Notes under the pieces: generated by a model
The model's input: the letters and a program-made list of their open reading frames with translations, nothing else
Databases searched by the model: none
Told to the model about the DNA's origin: nothing
Shown here: piece after piece, positions 39,125 to 39,766 of the stretch
Numbering within the stretch: the stretch's first letter is position 1
Layout of the letters: each line of letters opens with the position of its first letter
Assembly: GCF_001953305.1 (NCBI RefSeq)
Contig: NZ_MTFE01000010.1
Span: forward strand, 2,809,964-2,849,729
DNA: 39,766 bases
Direction: 5' to 3'
Origin: Cnuella takakiae
Lineage (GTDB): Bacteria > Bacteroidota > Bacteroidia > Chitinophagales > Chitinophagaceae
Program-made: the position numbers and the translations under genes

Positions 39125-39715
39125 ATGAAATCTTCCCTTTTATTGTTTTGCTGTCTGCTGGGCAGCTTTTTTCAGGTAAAAGCCCAGGAAACTACAACTG
39201 CAGCCCCTTCCATCAGGCCCGCAAATTTTGGCTTTGGTATTTCCCTTTTTGATTTTACCACCGCTTCCCGCATCCGCCAGAATTCTCTTTCCTCCATCAT
39301 CAATAGTAAACAAGGCGCAAAAATAGATGACATGGCTCCGGGTGTTTCTATTTCCTATGTTAAAGGCATACAGCCCCGCCTTGACTTTGCGGCTTCCTTT
39401 TCTTATGCATCCGGAAGGGTGTACCTGCAACAAAGTCCAAACACGGCACGCAGCAGCAGCTTTGTTGTTGCCGATGCATCAGTGCAAGCCAAACTGCTGC
39501 CCGAAGGATTCTTTATGAACCCTTTTGTTAGTGGTGGCGTAGGTGTTACGGTAACGCAGGGTTATTATGGCGCCATCCTGCCTTTGGGTGCAGGCTTCAG
39601 GTTCCAGATCACCGATGAAGCCGCTATTACCCTTCAGTCGCAATACCGTGTTGCCGTTACCGAAAGTGCCGGTTACCATTTTGTACATGGTATCAGCATT
39701 TTTGGCAAGCTATAA
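39125..39715 (+). CDS. Outer-membrane beta-barrel protein
   Basis: The 196-residue protein has a signal peptide (MKSSLLLFCCLLGSFFQVKAQ). The mature part is a run of amphipathic beta strands (PRLDFAASFSYASGRVYLQ, FFMNPFVSGGVGVTVTQGYY, AAITLQSQYRVAV) ending in a terminal strand with a hydrophobic C-terminus (ISIFGKL). This suggests an eight-stranded barrel like the N-terminal half of OmpA-type porins, without the OmpA peptidoglycan-binding domain. Function unknown. Confidence 0.75.
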   Translation: MKSSLLLFCCLLGSFFQVKAQETTTAAPSIRPANFGFGISLFDFTTASRIRQNSLSSIINSKQGAKIDDMAPGVSISYVKGIQPRLDFAASFSYASGRVYLQQSPNTARSSSFVVADASVQAKLLPEGFFMNPFVSGGVGVTVTQGYYGAILPLGAGFRFQITDEAAITLQSQYRVAVTESAGYHFVHGISIFGKL

Positions 39716-39736
39716 ATGAAGTCCCCATCATAAACA

Positions 39737-39766
39737 AACAGGCCCGTTCAAGTGAACGGGCCTGTT
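39737..39766 (+). terminator. Probable terminator after the outer-membrane protein gene
   Basis: A perfect 14-bp stem (39737-39750 with 39753-39766) with a 2-nt gap ends exactly at the window edge. The T-run, if present, lies outside the window. Confidence 0.7.

Overview
The window looks like a chromosomal stretch of a Bacteroidota bacterium, most likely in or near the Chitinophagaceae. The reasons are a type IX secretion cargo with a type B sorting domain, a DUF4954 protein, a DAHP synthase fused to a C-terminal chorismate mutase, TAnnTTTG promoter elements in place of sigma70 -10 boxes, a general lack of Shine-Dalgarno sequences, and many dispersed palindromic repeats between genes. No rRNA, tRNA, insertion sequence, prophage or CRISPR array was seen.

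Layout. 1-2.5 kb: GTPases era and der. 2.5-8.6 kb: a small low-complexity lipoprotein, then minus-strand DUF4954, glmS and mgtE. 8.6-14.1 kb: a stand-alone SET protein convergent with mutS, then an rRNA/tRNA methyltransferase - UbiA prenyltransferase - ruvX operon. 14.2-16.4 kb: a nested palindrome, def with a coupled secreted protein, and a MITE-like repeat. 16.4-24.1 kb: a type IX secretion cargo, divergent rluD-type/lipB, a secreted protein, a PLP enzyme and a nucleotidyltransferase. 24.3-26.9 kb: an ECF sigma factor with a membrane anti-sigma/trypsin-like protease fusion, facing three small lipoproteins. 27-28.7 kb: a DEAD-box helicase. 29.0-36.9 kb: an aromatic amino-acid operon. 37.3-39.8 kb: a thiamine-binding-type protein, a VanX-like dipeptidase, an RlpA-like protein and an outer-membrane barrel.

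The two strongest observations are regulatory. First, the operon pheA - aminotransferase - tyrA - DAHP synthase/chorismate mutase - aroB - aroA - aroC (7 genes) is preceded by an intact classical attenuator. A 24-codon leader peptide carries nine aromatic codons covering Tyr, Trp and Phe. It is followed by a strong intrinsic terminator and has an alternative antiterminator pairing within the leader-peptide coding sequence. Second, the ECF sigma gene and the divergent lipoprotein operon carry matching promoter-like signals, GGGTTAC - 16 bp - TAT, on opposite strands. This suggests an autoregulated envelope-stress unit in which the anti-sigma factor itself carries a predicted extracytoplasmic serine protease domain.

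A third theme is repeats. A composite palindromic element with inverted ends occurs three times, twice as an apparent bidirectional terminator between convergent genes. One repeat supplies the stop codon of the SET gene. Another palindrome is inserted in frame in the aminotransferase of the aromatic operon. Several -7 promoter elements lie 4-6 bp from the start codon, which implies leaderless mRNAs.

All calls rest on reading the sequence and on family knowledge; no database search was run.
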